Shown here in pieces: positions 1 through 9,535 of a DNA stretch of 64,000 bases. The notes below the pieces were generated by a model that saw nothing but the letters and a program-made list of their open reading frames with translations, did not search any database and was not told the DNA's origin. Location of the stretch: contig NZ_CP064760.1 of the NCBI RefSeq assembly GCF_015565955.1, forward strand, positions 2,480,001 to 2,544,000, written 5' to 3'. Position numbers and translations under genes: made by a program. The DNA is from Microbacterium schleiferi. Lineage in GTDB: Bacteria > Actinomycetota > Actinomycetes > Actinomycetales > Microbacteriaceae. Each line of letters starts with the position of its first letter. Within the stretch, counting starts at the first letter, position 1.

Positions 1-146
1 CGGCGCCGCTGGCGACGTTCTCGCCCGTGCAGCGCTGGCGCGCGAGCCTCCAGGCCATGCAGGATGCCGGCTGGCCGTTGGCGGGCCGCCATCGGTGGCG
101 GCTGGGCGAGGTGACCATCCCGTGGGCCTCGGTCGCTCCGCGCTGA
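1..146 (+). CDS. C-terminal end of an unidentified protein (partial)
   Basis: An open frame enters from the left edge (codons in phase with position 3) and stops at TGA 144-146. It encodes about 47 residues rich in Trp, Arg and Ala with no motif I recognise. Its stop lies 15 bases from the stop of the convergent FUSC gene, which fits normal gene packing. No function can be assigned from the tail alone. Confidence 0.5.
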   Translation, partial: APLATFSPVQRWRASLQAMQDAGWPLAGRHRWRLGEVTIPWASVAPR

Positions 147-161
147 CACGCGCCGGGCAGG

Positions 162-1307
162 TCAGATACGGGGAACGGTGTGGGCGGCATCCTCGCCCGA
201 CATGCCCGCGGCGGTGAGGAGATCCACGGCGAGCGGTCGAAGCGCCGCGATGAGGTTCTGATCGCCGAGCGTCGCCTCGGGAAGCACGGTGGCGGGATCG
301 AGGCGCACCGCGACCGAGCGGAGCGTCTCCCGAGCCACCGGCTCCAGCGAGATGTCCCGCAACGACCGGGCGATGAGGTCAGCACCGCGGCCGAGATCGG
401 CCAGCATCTCGGCTCCGACGGCGCGCGGCTCGCGGTCGTCGACGAGGTAGACCGTGCGCCTGGCGATCACCCGGAGGTTGCGGCACGCGAAGTCCATCGA
501 CTGCCAGATCCGTTGGTGGCGCGCGATCTCGTGCCGCTGCGAGCGCAGGAACGGTGAAATGCGAGCAATCCCCAGACCGGACTCGAGCGTCAGTCGCCAA
601 TCATCGATGTCGGCCTGCAGGGCGCGCGCCTTCTCGAGCCCGCGCTGCGCGCGGACGCGGTCGCCGCGACGCAGAGCACGGATGATCGTCTCGGTCGCGC
701 TCTGGAAGCGCGTGAAGAGCACCTCCCCGGCGGCGACCTCGGTGCGTTGGGGGCTGCGCGGAATCAGCGCCGTGACCAGCAGCGCAGCGATTCCGCCGAT
801 GACCCCGTCGATGAGCCGCAGCATCGGCGAGCTCGTGGGGATGATCATGACGATGAGGGATTGGATCGCGGCAGCGATGGCAAAGCCCGGCTGCGGGGAG
901 AGGAACCGGGCGACGGCGAGCGTGGCACCCAGGGCCAGGCTCAGCTGCCACCATCCCGTGCCCGCGACGATCAGCAGCACTTCGGCCACGAGGATGCCGA
1001 TGATCATGCCGATCACGGTCTCGAGCACCCGACGGGGCCGAGCGTCGCGAACGAGGCCCAGGCTCGAGACGGTCACTGTCGCGGCAAGCAGCGGCGCCTG
1101 ATGCCCGAGGACATAGGCGGCGAAGGCGTACGCGCCCGTTGCCGCAACCACGATCTGCAGGATCGCGATCGACGATCCCCGCAGCCGCATCCACCCGGGC
1201 AGCGGGCTGAACCTGCTCCACCAGCGCACGCGCACCGGCAGGGTCAGCGGCGCGGTCTCGTCGGGTGCGCTCGGCTTCGGTGAGCGCGGGTCCTGCCCGG
1301 CGCTCAC
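162..1307 (-). CDS. FUSC-family (aromatic acid exporter-like) membrane protein
   Basis: 381 residues. A soluble start is followed by about five to six hydrophobic segments between residues 45 and 185 (for example around GHQAPLLAATVTV and GMIIGILVAEVLLIV), then a cytoplasmic, Arg-rich helical half. This is the layout of FUSC/ArAE proteins, whose studied members export aromatic acids; the substrate here is unknown. The GTG start at 1305-1307 overlaps the TGA of the upstream folate-binding gene in a GTGA, so translation is probably coupled and the two are in one operon. The family is assigned from the hydrophobicity layout and actinobacterial look; specificity is not inferable. Confidence 0.75.
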   Translation of the reverse strand: MSAGQDPRSPKPSAPDETAPLTLPVRVRWWSRFSPLPGWMRLRGSSIAILQIVVAATGAYAFAAYVLGHQAPLLAATVTVSSLGLVRDARPRRVLETVIGMIIGILVAEVLLIVAGTGWWQLSLALGATLAVARFLSPQPGFAIAAAIQSLIVMIIPTSSPMLRLIDGVIGGIAALLVTALIPRSPQRTEVAAGEVLFTRFQSATETIIRALRRGDRVRAQRGLEKARALQADIDDWRLTLESGLGIARISPFLRSQRHEIARHQRIWQSMDFACRNLRVIARRTVYLVDDREPRAVGAEMLADLGRGADLIARSLRDISLEPVARETLRSVAVRLDPATVLPEATLGDQNLIAALRPLAVDLLTAAGMSGEDAAHTVPRI

Positions 1308-2416
1308 GACCCCGAGGGCGCGGCATTCGCCGCGCGTCGGGAGAGCCGCGGGAGCCGGGGCACGGATGCTGCAGCACCGGCCTCGGGCGGGACGATCATC
1401 TCGAGCCGCGCCGCGACGGTGCCCTCCGCGGTCTCGACCGTCGCGTCGCCGTCGGCGGCTGTGCGCCGGACGATCGCCAACCCGATGGGGCCGTCGTCGA
1501 CGTGGAGGGCCACCGAGGTGAGCACGCCCACGGCGTCGCCGGAGACACGGACCTCAGACCCCGGTGGCGGCAGGATGCTGTCGGCGCCGTCGAGGTGCAC
1601 GGCAACGAGGCGGCGCGGAGGGTGGCCGAGGTTGTGAACCTTCGCGACGGTCTCTTGACCCCGGTAGCACCCCTTGCTCAGGTGGACGGCGGTTCGCAGC
1701 CAGTCCAGTTCATGGGGCAGTGAGCGCTCGTCGACCTCGCGTACCCAGCTCGGCCGCCACGCGGCGATGCGCAGGGCATCCACGGCGATCACGCCTGCCA
1801 GCGAGACCTCGCGCGCAGCTGCGGCGCCCGCGATCCGGTCGCGTTCGGACGCGTTGACGATGACCTCGACCCAGGCGCGGGCCGCGCCCGGATGCTCACC
1901 GACCGCGTACCCGTGGCCGCCGGCGGTGATGCCCGGCCAGGGGTCGCGCCACACCACGGGAACTCCCGCAGGCGAAAAGGCCTCGAGCGCGGCGACCTCG
2001 GGCGAGACCGCTCCGAAGACGGCGAGCTCGTCGCGGCGATCGATCTCGACCCGCATCCGGAATCGCATCCTCGTGAGCCAGGCCACGAGTCGGTCGGCAT
2101 CGGCGGTGTCGACGATGAGCCACGCCGTCTCACCGTCATCGACGATTCCGGCAGCGTGCTCGATGTGACCATTCGGGTCCAGGATGAGCAGTTCGCTACT
2201 GACCCCGGGCGCGAGGCCGGCGACCGCTTGCGAGGTGATCGAGTCGAGCCACGCGAGTCGGTCGGGCCCTGACACGCTCACCACCGCACGATTGTCGAGA
2301 GGCGCCACGGCGTCGCCGCGCAGAAGTCGACGCTGCTCGACGAGGGGGTTGCCGACGTGCATCAGGATGCCGTCCTCGACCACGGCACCGGGTACCCGCT
2401 CGAACGCGGATGCCAT
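1304..2416 (-). CDS. ygfZ: YgfZ/GcvT-like folate-binding protein
   Basis: 370 residues. It has the signature KGCYRGQE in the stretch HLSKGCYRGQETVAK, diagnostic of the YgfZ family, a GcvT-fold tetrahydrofolate-binding protein that supports assembly or repair of certain Fe-S enzymes. The frame stays open further upstream, but the start is set at ATG 2414-2416: it begins a sensible N-terminus (MASAFERVPG) and overlaps the stop of the nitrobindin-like gene by one base (TGATG). The upstream in-frame stretch is Arg-rich shadow sequence. It is transcribed between the nitrobindin-like gene and FUSC. Cytoplasmic. Confidence 0.88.
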   Translation of the reverse strand: MASAFERVPGAVVEDGILMHVGNPLVEQRRLLRGDAVAPLDNRAVVSVSGPDRLAWLDSITSQAVAGLAPGVSSELLILDPNGHIEHAAGIVDDGETAWLIVDTADADRLVAWLTRMRFRMRVEIDRRDELAVFGAVSPEVAALEAFSPAGVPVVWRDPWPGITAGGHGYAVGEHPGAARAWVEVIVNASERDRIAGAAAAREVSLAGVIAVDALRIAAWRPSWVREVDERSLPHELDWLRTAVHLSKGCYRGQETVAKVHNLGHPPRRLVAVHLDGADSILPPPGSEVRVSGDAVGVLTSVALHVDDGPIGLAIVRRTAADGDATVETAEGTVAARLEMIVPPEAGAAASVPRLPRLSRRAANAAPSGS

Positions 2417-3027
2417 CAGTCGACCTTCGCGAGCCGTGCCGAGGCGTGGGACGCGAGCGATCCCCCGAGCGCCGCGATGTCCCAGGCCCAGAGCAGGTGA
2501 CCGTCGACCAACCCGTACATGCGGGTGGCAGCGGAGTAGGACTTGGCCGATGCGGTGCGGATGACGGCGTCGGTGGCGATATCGATGCGAGGACCACGGA
2601 TCTGACCGAGGTAGAGCTCGCACACGCCATCGGAGTGCACGAGCGAGACTTCGATCTCGAACCCGCCCTCGGCGGTGCGGAGGGCCTCGACGTCGTCGAC
2701 CGTGAGCGGCGCGGCAGCAGACGCGGCAGGGAGCAGGCCCGGACCGGGCATGGCATCGGTCGCCGGGATCGCCAACCGCCAGTAGCCGGTCTCGCTGACC
2801 AGAGCGCTGCGCGGGCCGGACGGATCGTCAGCGTTCAGAAGCCACGCCTGAGCCGAATAGTTGAGGTGGTCGCCGCCGTCGTGACTGAAACTCACCCGGT
2901 GATGGAACTCACCGGTGAAATGGGTCCCGTCGGTGTCGTAGTCGATGACACCGGTCCCCTCCCACACGCCGACGAGCCACGACAGTGGCGCGAGTTCGGC
3001 AGGGAGGTCGGTGGGAAGATCGATCAC
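2416..3027 (-). CDS. nitrobindin-like heme-binding beta-barrel protein (FABP family)
   Basis: 203 residues. The N-terminal motif GVWEGTG (GxWxGxG) and the ten-strand barrel pattern, with a late His (SHASARL) near the C-terminus, match the nitrobindin/THAP4 barrel family, also named FABP-like or DUF1794. Studied mycobacterial members bind ferric heme and react with NO or peroxynitrite; that role is inferred by family. The GTG start at 3025-3027 has no clear Shine-Dalgarno sequence and lies 6 bases after the stop of a 37-residue membrane protein, so coupling is likely. First large gene of the operon that continues with ygfZ and FUSC. Confidence 0.83.
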   Translation of the reverse strand: MIDLPTDLPAELAPLSWLVGVWEGTGVIDYDTDGTHFTGEFHHRVSFSHDGGDHLNYSAQAWLLNADDPSGPRSALVSETGYWRLAIPATDAMPGPGLLPAASAAAPLTVDDVEALRTAEGGFEIEVSLVHSDGVCELYLGQIRGPRIDIATDAVIRTASAKSYSAATRMYGLVDGHLLWAWDIAALGGSLASHASARLAKVD

Positions 3028-3033
3028 GGCGCG

Positions 3034-3147
3034 TCAGCGCTGGCCGCGGTACAGGTTCTTCACGACGACACCCGAGACGAACACGATCGCCAGCGACGCG
3101 AGCGCAAGCAGGCCCACGAAGAAGAGTTCGAGCGCTACGAGGTCCAT
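3034..3147 (-). CDS. 37-residue single-pass membrane protein
   Basis: ATG at 3145-3147 to TGA at 3034-3036 encodes MDLVALELFFVGLLALASLA, then a Val-rich stretch and the basic tail KNLYRGQR. It is one membrane helix with a positively charged C-terminal end, so the N-terminus is probably outside. It sits directly upstream of the nitrobindin-like gene with 6 bases between them, and the frame is closed neatly. I know no function. Codon use is GC-rich at third positions like its neighbours, which supports a real gene. Confidence 0.6.
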   Translation of the reverse strand: MDLVALELFFVGLLALASLAIVFVSGVVVKNLYRGQR

Positions 3148-3217
3148 GACCCCACTCTATCTCGGAATCGCTCTGCTCGAACGGCGCCTCTGACGCGTCA
3201 GACACCCGACGTGTTTC

Positions 3218-3244
3218 GAGACACTGCGCGTGGCGGAGTGTCTC
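3218..3244. repeat. short inverted repeat (hairpin) between two minus-strand genes
   Basis: GAGACACT at 3218-3225 is repeated in inverse as AGTGTCTC at 3237-3244, with an 11-base spacer. It lies in the 135-base gap between the small membrane gene at 3293-3583 and the 37-residue gene, so it may be a terminator of the first or an operator of the second. No T-run follows on either strand, so a classic intrinsic terminator is doubtful. Confidence 0.4.
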
Positions 3245-3292
3245 ACCCAGGCTCCGGTGTCTCGGCGCCCAGCCCACGCTCTAAATCTCGCG

Positions 3293-3583
3293 TCAGCGCG
3301 GCACGATCGAGGCGAGCCCGAACCCGAGGCTGATGACACCGAGCACGATGGCCGCGCCCAGTGTGCTCAGTGCGACACGTTCGACGAAGGCCTGGGAGCG
3401 GCCATAGGCCAGCTGCACCGCGAAGGCCAGGACGACGCAGAGCCCGAGGGCCACGCCGAGCCAGGCGATCCGCCACTCCGCGGGCACGAAAAAGCCGATG
3501 ATCGTGCCGGCAACCGCAGCAGCCACCCAGACGGCGACGATCCCGCCGAAGGCACGGCGTGGAGCGAGCGGAGGCAGGTCCAT
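3293..3583 (-). CDS. small multi-pass membrane protein of unknown function
   Basis: 96 residues from ATG 3581-3583 (MDLPPLAPRRAFGG). An alternative ATG at 3599-3601 would add six residues. The 3583 start is preferred because GGGAG lies 11 bases upstream. Three hydrophobic segments are visible (AVWVAAAVAGTIIGFFV; WLGVALGLCVVLAFAV; LGAAIVLGVISLGFGL). It lies divergent from glnR, 78 bases apart. The family is not recognised beyond a small integral membrane protein. Confidence 0.65.
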   Translation of the reverse strand: MDLPPLAPRRAFGGIVAVWVAAAVAGTIIGFFVPAEWRIAWLGVALGLCVVLAFAVQLAYGRSQAFVERVALSTLGAAIVLGVISLGFGLASIVPR

Positions 3584-3661
3584 CGCCCTATTGTCTCCCA
3601 TGGTGGGGGACGGCCTAAACTGAGGGGCGCGGTGCGCCTCCGGCACCGGGAGGATGTCAGC

Positions 3662-4359
3662 GTGGCACAGCTATTGGTTCTGAGTTCCGCCCCAGGCGGT
3701 GGCCCAGCTCTGCCCGCGCTCGAGCTGCTGAGCCATCGCACTCGCCAGATCCCCGCCGAGCCTGCTCAGCTGGTCAATGCGCCCAGCGCCGACATCGTGT
3801 TCGTGGATGCCCGCACCGACCTCGTCGGGGCGAAGTCGCTGTGCAAGATCCTGGGTACGACGGGGCTGGATGTTCCGCTGATCCTCATCGTGACCGAGGG
3901 CGGCCTGACGGCAGTCTCGCCCGACTGGGGCGTCGATGACGTCATCCTGGTCACGGCCGGCCCGGCCGAGGTGGACGCGCGCGTTCGCCTCGCGATTGGA
4001 CGGATGGCCAAAGAGCAGGTCTCGACCCGCATTCAGACCTCGGGATCACCATCGACGAATCCTCGTACTCCGCCAAAGTGCACGGTCGCCCGCTCGATCT
4101 CACCTACAAGGAGTTCCAGCTGCTGCACTTCTTCGCGACCCACCCGTCGCGCGTGTTCACCCGCGAGCAGTTGCTGAGCGAGGTATGGGGCTATGACTAC
4201 TTCGGTGGCACCCGCACTGTCGACGTGCACGTCCGGCGACTGCGCGCCAAGCTCGGCGACCTGGAGCAGCTCATCGGAACGGTTCGCAACGTCGGATACC
4301 GCTTCAACGTCTACGAGGACGACGCTCCCCCGCCGCCACGCGAACGCACTGACGCCTGA
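3662..4359 (+). pseudogene. glnR: GlnR-type response regulator, interrupted by one-base frameshift
   Basis: GTG start at 3662 follows GGGAGG at about 3649. The first part (to about 4041) encodes an atypical receiver with VFVDARTDL, KSLCKILGTTG and [17 protein letters not shown], diagnostic of actinobacterial GlnR, the global nitrogen regulator. The DNA-binding half reads in another frame, from [15 protein letters not shown] through [20 protein letters not shown] and [20 protein letters not shown]. One missing G in the GGG at 4042-4044 explains the shift; adding it gives TSGITIDE and a 232-residue protein, the normal length. Both halves look under selection, so sequencing error is as likely as real loss. 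ppk1 follows 50 bases later. Confidence 0.85.
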
Positions 4360-4409
4360 CGAGAAAAACTGTTCACGCGCGAGTTACGTAGCGCTGACAG
4401 GATGGACCC

Positions 4410-6575
4410 ATGATCGACCACGAGGTTCTCGACACCGGGCTCGGCGACGAAGATGACGACGACTTCGACTCAGCGGCAGCAGACGATGAGCTCCTGCCCA
4501 CTGACCGCTTTCTCGACCGCGAGCTGAGCTGGCTCGCGTTCAATCAGCGCGTGCTCGAGCTGGCCGAGGACCCGCGCCTTCCCCCGCTGGAGCGCGCCAA
4601 CTTCCTCGCGATCTTCGCGAGCAACCTGGATGAGTTCTTCATGGTCCGGGTCGCGGGGCTCAAGCGCCGCATCGTCACCGGACTCGCGGTGCCCACGAAC
4701 GTCGGCACCTCCCCGGAAGACGCCCTCGCCGACATCTCGGCAGAGGCCCACCGCCTCCAGCTTCGCCACGCGGATGCCTGGAGCCGCCTCGTTGCGCCCG
4801 CACTGGCCGAGGCCGGTGTGGATTTCGTCTCGTTTGCGTCTCTGGAACAGGATGAGCGGAACCGGCTGTACGAGTACTTCCACGAGCAGGTCTTCCCCGT
4901 CCTGATGCCCCTGGCCGTCGACCCGGCCCACCCCTTCCCCTACATCTCGGGCCTCTCGCTGAACCTGGCGATCCGAATCCGCAACGCCCGGACCGGACGG
5001 CAGGAGTTCGCGCGCCTCAAGGTGCCGCCGATGCTGCCGCGGTTCGTCGAGATCTCCCGGGACGGCGAGCGCGCGCGTTACCTTGCGCTCGAAGACCTCA
5101 TCGCCAACCACCTCGGCGATCTGTTTCCCGGGATGGAGGTGCTCGACCACCACGCCTTCCGCCTCACCCGCAACGAGGACATGGTCATCGAGGAGGACGA
5201 GACCGAGAATCTCATCCAGGCTCTCGAGGCTGAACTCATGCGCCGTCGCTTCGGTCCGCCGATCCGCCTCGAGGTCACCGAGGACATGGACGAGCTGACC
5301 CTGAAGCTCCTGATCAGCGAACTCGACATCACCGAACAAGAGGTCTACCGGATCCCCGGGCCGCTGGACCTCCGGGGCCTGTTCGGCCTCAGCCGCGTGA
5401 ACCGGCCGGAGCTGAAGTACAAGCCGCACCTTCCGACGACCGCACTGGCCTTCCAGCCGGGCGACAACAACGAGCGATCCGACATCTTCAGCGCCATCCG
5501 CAGCGCCGATGTGCTCGTCCACCATCCGTACGAGTCCTTCGCGACGAGCGTCCAGGCCTTCCTCGATCAGGCAGCGAAGGACCCGCAGGTCCTCGCGATC
5601 AAGCAGACGCTGTATCGCACGTCCGGCGACAGCCCCATCATCCAGTCGCTCATCGACGCCGCCGAAGCCGGCAAGCAGGTGCTCGCTCTCGTTGAGGTGA
5701 AGGCCCGCTTCGACGAGGCAGCGAACATCGTGTGGGCGCGGAAGCTCGAAAAGGCCGGCGTCCATGTCGTCTACGGCCTCGTCGGACTCAAGACCCACTG
5801 CAAGCTGGCTCTCGTCATCCGTGAGGAAGAGGGATCCCTCCGCAGCTACTGCCACATCGGAACCGGCAACTACAACCCCAAGACCAGCCGGATGTACGAG
5901 GACTTCGGGCTGTTCACCGCCGACGAGCAGGTCGGACGCGACCTCACGCGCCTGTTCAACGAGCTGTCGGGGTACGCGATCGAAAAGAAGTTCAAGCGGC
6001 TCCTGGTCGCCCCGCTCCACCTCCGCAAGGGCCTGCTGCGCCTCATCGAGTCCGAGCGCCGCAACGCCCTCGCGGGCAAACCGGCGCGAATTCGCATCAA
6101 GGTCAACTCGATGGTCGACGAGCAGATCATCGATGCGCTCTACCGGGCGAGTCAGGCCGGCGTCCCCGTCGAGATCTGGGTGCGAGGCATCTGCTCCATC
6201 AAGCCGGGCGTTCCCGGGCTGAGCGAGAACATCACGGTGCGCAGCATCCTCGGCAGATACCTCGAGCACTCGCGCATCTTCGCGTTCCACAACGACGGCG
6301 ACGAGCACATCTACATCGGCAGCGCCGACATGATGCACCGAAACCTCGACCGCCGTGTCGAGGCCCTTGTCCGCGTGAGGGACCAGGCGCACCTGGCACA
6401 GCTGACCGCCCTGTTCGACCTCGCGATGAGCGACACGACAAGCTCCTGGTGGCTGGACCACACCGGCACCTGGGCGCGCCACCACCTCGACGAGCACGGC
6501 AACCAGCTCGTCGATCTGCAAGACCAGACCATGACCGATGTGCAGAGCCGGCGACGGGCGCGAGCCACGCGATGA
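4410..6575 (+). CDS. ppk1: polyphosphate kinase (RNA degradosome polyphosphate kinase type)
   Basis: 721 residues, full length for PPK1, which makes inorganic polyphosphate reversibly from ATP. After an acidic N-terminus come [19 protein letters not shown] and [16 protein letters not shown] (N-terminal and head domains), then [11 protein letters not shown] and [20 protein letters not shown], which hold the two conserved catalytic histidines, and [18 protein letters not shown] near the end. ATG at 4410 follows AGGATGG. The stop overlaps the start of the NUDIX gene in ATGA at 6572-6575, so the two are co-translated. The gene lies downstream of glnR and about 7 kb from pstSCAB, so phosphate or nitrogen control is plausible but not shown. 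Confidence 0.96.
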   Translation: MIDHEVLDTGLGDEDDDDFDSAAADDELLPTDRFLDRELSWLAFNQRVLELAEDPRLPPLERANFLAIFASNLDEFFMVRVAGLKRRIVTGLAVPTNVGTSPEDALADISAEAHRLQLRHADAWSRLVAPALAEAGVDFVSFASLEQDERNRLYEYFHEQVFPVLMPLAVDPAHPFPYISGLSLNLAIRIRNARTGRQEFARLKVPPMLPRFVEISRDGERARYLALEDLIANHLGDLFPGMEVLDHHAFRLTRNEDMVIEEDETENLIQALEAELMRRRFGPPIRLEVTEDMDELTLKLLISELDITEQEVYRIPGPLDLRGLFGLSRVNRPELKYKPHLPTTALAFQPGDNNERSDIFSAIRSADVLVHHPYESFATSVQAFLDQAAKDPQVLAIKQTLYRTSGDSPIIQSLIDAAEAGKQVLALVEVKARFDEAANIVWARKLEKAGVHVVYGLVGLKTHCKLALVIREEEGSLRSYCHIGTGNYNPKTSRMYEDFGLFTADEQVGRDLTRLFNELSGYAIEKKFKRLLVAPLHLRKGLLRLIESERRNALAGKPARIRIKVNSMVDEQIIDALYRASQAGVPVEIWVRGICSIKPGVPGLSENITVRSILGRYLEHSRIFAFHNDGDEHIYIGSADMMHRNLDRRVEALVRVRDQAHLAQLTALFDLAMSDTTSSWWLDHTGTWARHHLDEHGNQLVDLQDQTMTDVQSRRRARATR

Positions 6576-7543
6576 CCGATACTCTCACCGTCCCGGACCC
6601 GACCATGACCGAGAACATTGTTTACGCCGCCGGCGGGGTGCTGTGGCGCCTGGTTGACGGCAAGCTCCGCATCCTGCTGATCCACCGCACCCAGTACCGG
6701 GACGTCACGCTCCCCAAGGGCAAGGTCGATCCCGGCGAGACGCTCCCCGAGACCGCCGTCCGCGAGATCCACGAAGAGACCGGCATCCGTGTCTCACTGG
6801 GCGTGCCGGTGGGCGTTTCGACCTACCACATGCCCTCCAAGCGCGAGAAGATCGTGCACTACTGGGCTGCCGAGGCCACGGATGCCGCCATCAGGGCGTC
6901 GACGTTCGTTCCGAACAAAGAGATCGCCGCGCTCGAGTGGGTCTCGACCAAGAAGGCGCGCGCCAAGCTCAGCTACCCCGTCGACGTGGAGATCCTCGAC
7001 AAATTCCTCGAGATCCGCGACAAGGACGTGCTGCGCACGTTCCCCGTCATCGCGCTGCGTCATGCGAAGGCCGTGCCCGCTGACGAGTGGGACGGATCGG
7101 ATGCCTCGCGTCCGCTTGCCCCGCGCGGACGCAAGCAGGCTAACGCTCTCGTCGGGCCGCTGCTGGCCTTCGGTGCGCGCCGGATCGTGTCGAGCCCCGC
7201 CGTTCGGTGTGCGAAGACCGTCGGTCCCCTCTCCGCCGCTCTGGGGCGCCGCATCGACTTCTCCCCGCTGATCAGTCAGGACGCGTGGGAGGAGGGCGCC
7301 ACCGACGCCCGCACGATCGTCGGCCAACGCGTGCGTGCCCGCAAGCCCGCGCTGCTCTGCAGCCACGGCCCCGTGCTGCCCGAGATCATCGAGGAGCTCG
7401 CGATGGCCACCGGATCGCTCATGGGTTCGCACCTGGGCAACGCGTCAGGCCTCGCGACGGGCGGCTTCTCTGTCGTGCATCTGTCCACCGACAACCCCGG
7501 GTCGGGGATCGTCGCGATCGAGACGCATCAGCCTCCCGCGTGA
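6572..7543 (+). CDS. MutT1-like NUDIX hydrolase fused to histidine phosphatase
   Basis: 323 residues. Residues 50-72 form a complete NUDIX box (G50, E56, R64, E65, E68, E69, G71). A SixA-like histidine phosphatase domain begins near residue 158 with LRHAKA (R163, H164). This two-domain layout is that of mycobacterial MutT1, which hydrolyses 8-oxo-(d)GTP and dinucleoside polyphosphates; the exact substrate is inferred. ATG 6572 overlaps the ppk1 stop (ATGA) and its own stop overlaps the next gene (GTGA), placing it inside a translationally coupled trio. The frame is open further upstream, but those residues are shadow sequence inside ppk1. Confidence 0.9.
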   Translation: MTDTLTVPDPTMTENIVYAAGGVLWRLVDGKLRILLIHRTQYRDVTLPKGKVDPGETLPETAVREIHEETGIRVSLGVPVGVSTYHMPSKREKIVHYWAAEATDAAIRASTFVPNKEIAALEWVSTKKARAKLSYPVDVEILDKFLEIRDKDVLRTFPVIALRHAKAVPADEWDGSDASRPLAPRGRKQANALVGPLLAFGARRIVSSPAVRCAKTVGPLSAALGRRIDFSPLISQDAWEEGATDARTIVGQRVRARKPALLCSHGPVLPEIIEELAMATGSLMGSHLGNASGLATGGFSVVHLSTDNPGSGIVAIETHQPPA

Positions 7544-8109
7544 GCGGACTCATCCGGCTCGGCTGGGCCGTGGTCGGCGACGACGACGACCGACGCGCGG
7601 TCGCCTGGCGGCTCCTGCGCGATCTCATCGACGAGCCCGGCATCCGGATCACCAACCCGTGTCCACGGTGCGGTGAAGACCACGGTCCGGTGCACATCGA
7701 CGGCGCGGCAGTCACCGCGAGCGTCTCCTACGCGGCGGACTGGGCGGTCGTGGCTATCGCACCGGCGGCCGCCGGAACCGTGGGGGTGGATGCCGAACCC
7801 GAGGTCGACGCCCGCCGCGATCGGGCCGGTCTCACCGGCGTTCTCGGCGCCGGCCCGGCGAGCGTGCGGGATTGGGTGAGGGTGGAGGCAGCGCTCAAGG
7901 CCGATCGGCGAGGACTGCTCGTCGAACCCGGGCTGGTGCACGTGACGAGCGTCAGCGGTCCCGCAGACGCCGAGAACGCCTCCGGCGCGGTGTGGCATGC
8001 CGACGTTCCTGGCCGCCCCGATGTGATCGCCGGATGGGACCTCGTCGGCCCACCGCGGGTGCTCGTCAGCGCAGCGCTTGCCCCCGCCGCGGTCGCCAGC
8101 AACATCTAG
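7540..8109 (+). CDS. 4'-phosphopantetheinyl transferase superfamily protein
   Basis: 189 residues. It carries the Sfp-type signature VGVDAEP (D84, E86, Mg-binding) and WVRVEAALK (W112, E116, K120), plus the N-terminal [10 protein letters not shown] typical of actinobacterial members. Such enzymes transfer 4'-phosphopantetheine from CoA to a carrier-domain serine. The usual KEA has V in place of K, a mild deviation. The GTG start at 7540 overlaps the NUDIX stop. Its TAG shares a CTAG with the convergent M1 peptidase gene. The only carrier domain in the window is in the Pls-like synthetase at 9532-13545, so that is the obvious substrate candidate (inference). Confidence 0.86.
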   Translation: MSGLIRLGWAVVGDDDDRRAVAWRLLRDLIDEPGIRITNPCPRCGEDHGPVHIDGAAVTASVSYAADWAVVAIAPAAAGTVGVDAEPEVDARRDRAGLTGVLGAGPASVRDWVRVEAALKADRRGLLVEPGLVHVTSVSGPADAENASGAVWHADVPGRPDVIAGWDLVGPPRVLVSAALAPAAVASNI

Positions 8110-9535
8110 CGCGAGGACTTCTTTCGCGCACCGCGCTTGGACGCATCGTTGTCAGCGCTCTTGGACCCGGACTTCGCTCCCGGTTTGCCTGGCTCGCCGG
8201 TCCCACCCGGTCGCGTCGGCAGCTGCGGCAGCGCGCCGGCATCCAACCAGGCATCCAGCACCGCGCCGAGGTCGTGACCGGCCTCGGAGACGAAGCTGCG
8301 GAAGTCGCCAGTTGTGACGCACGCGTTCGCGTACGCCGCGCACCATCCGCGCAGCAGGTCGAAGAACGGCTCGTCACCGATCGCCAGGCGTACCGCGTGC
8401 AGGGTCAGCGCCCCACGCTTGTAGAGACGGTCATCGAACATCAGATCGGCGCCGGGGTCGCTGATGACGAGGTCTTGTGGAAGGTTCGCGAGCTTGCCAT
8501 GAGCCCGGCGCGCCGCAGCGTCGGCGGTCTCGACGCCGATCGACTCGAACCACAGCCACTCCGCGTAGCACGCGAATCCTTCGTTGAGCCAGATGTCACG
8601 CCACCGCGCCACCCCGACGCTGTTGCCGAACCACTGGTGGGCCAGTTCGTGAGCCACGAGGCGTTCGGAGGCGGGATCGAGGTGGTTGGCGCCGAAGACG
8701 GCAGTTCCCTGCGCCTCGAGGGGGATCTCGAGGGGATCGCCGGTCACCACGATCGTGCAGTCCTCCTGCGGGTACGGTCCGAACCGCTCCTCGAACGCCG
8801 CCATCATGCGCGGCAGGGGGTCGAGGGCCCGTTTCACATCGGCGCGAAGCGACGGCGGTGAGGCGACCACGATGCGCTCTCCGAGCCGATGCGATTCGAA
8901 CTGACCCACGTAGACGGCGACGAGGTAGGTGGCGGCCGGCACACCGATCGCGTACTCGGCGGTGACCTGACCCCCGAGCGCGTGCGGGACTGCAGCACTC
9001 CGGTGGCCACGGCCGTGTACTCGGCATCCGTCGTGACACGAATCCGGTACGTCGCCCGGTTGTCGGGGCGATCGTTGCACGGGAACCACGTGGGCGCACC
9101 GATCGGCTGCGACGCGACGAGTGAGCCGTCGGTGAGTTCTTCCCACCCGATGGCGCCCCAGCGCGATCGTCGCGGCGACGGCGCGCCCGCGTACTCGACG
9201 GTCAGCGTCAGGGTCTCCCCCGGCTGCATCGCGCGCGGCAGCGTGATCCGCAGCTTGCGGGGACCCTGCGCGTGCTGCGTGCGGCGCTGCCCGTCGATCC
9301 GCACCCTGCTGACCCGCAGGCCGATGAGATCCAGCGCGATCGACGAGGTCGCCGTCACGATCCGGATGCTCAGGGTCGCGCGGCCCTCGAGTCTGTTGGT
9401 GCGAACACGGTAGGACAGCTCGAGCGCGTACGCGTCGACGTCGAACGAGGGATCGCCGCTCTGGGGCGTGTAGGAGTCGTGGGCGCGGGGGTCTCCCGTG
9501 TCGACGCCGTCTCGGTGATCGTGGTCATTCCTCAC
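8106..9535 (-). pseudogene. M1-family zinc aminopeptidase, interrupted by one-base frameshift
   Basis: The N-terminal part (GTG at 9533-9535 to about 8975) holds the beta-rich domain with [18 protein letters not shown]. The C-terminal part reads in a second frame and holds [11 protein letters not shown] and [14 protein letters not shown], that is HExxH plus the distal Glu of gluzincins. The frames meet at the C run 8971-8975; one extra G on the coding strand gives [13 protein letters not shown] and 476 residues. It starts in a GTGA overlap with the Pls-like synthetase, so the two are coupled. A peptidase beside a poly-amino-acid synthetase could trim or degrade the product (inference). Basic tail rich in Lys and Ser. 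Confidence 0.85.

Noticed and set aside
4470..6521. 683-codon open frame antisense to ppk1
   Set aside because: It mirrors the GC-rich codon pattern of ppk1, has no family motif and no ribosome site. PPK motifs on the plus strand are unambiguous.
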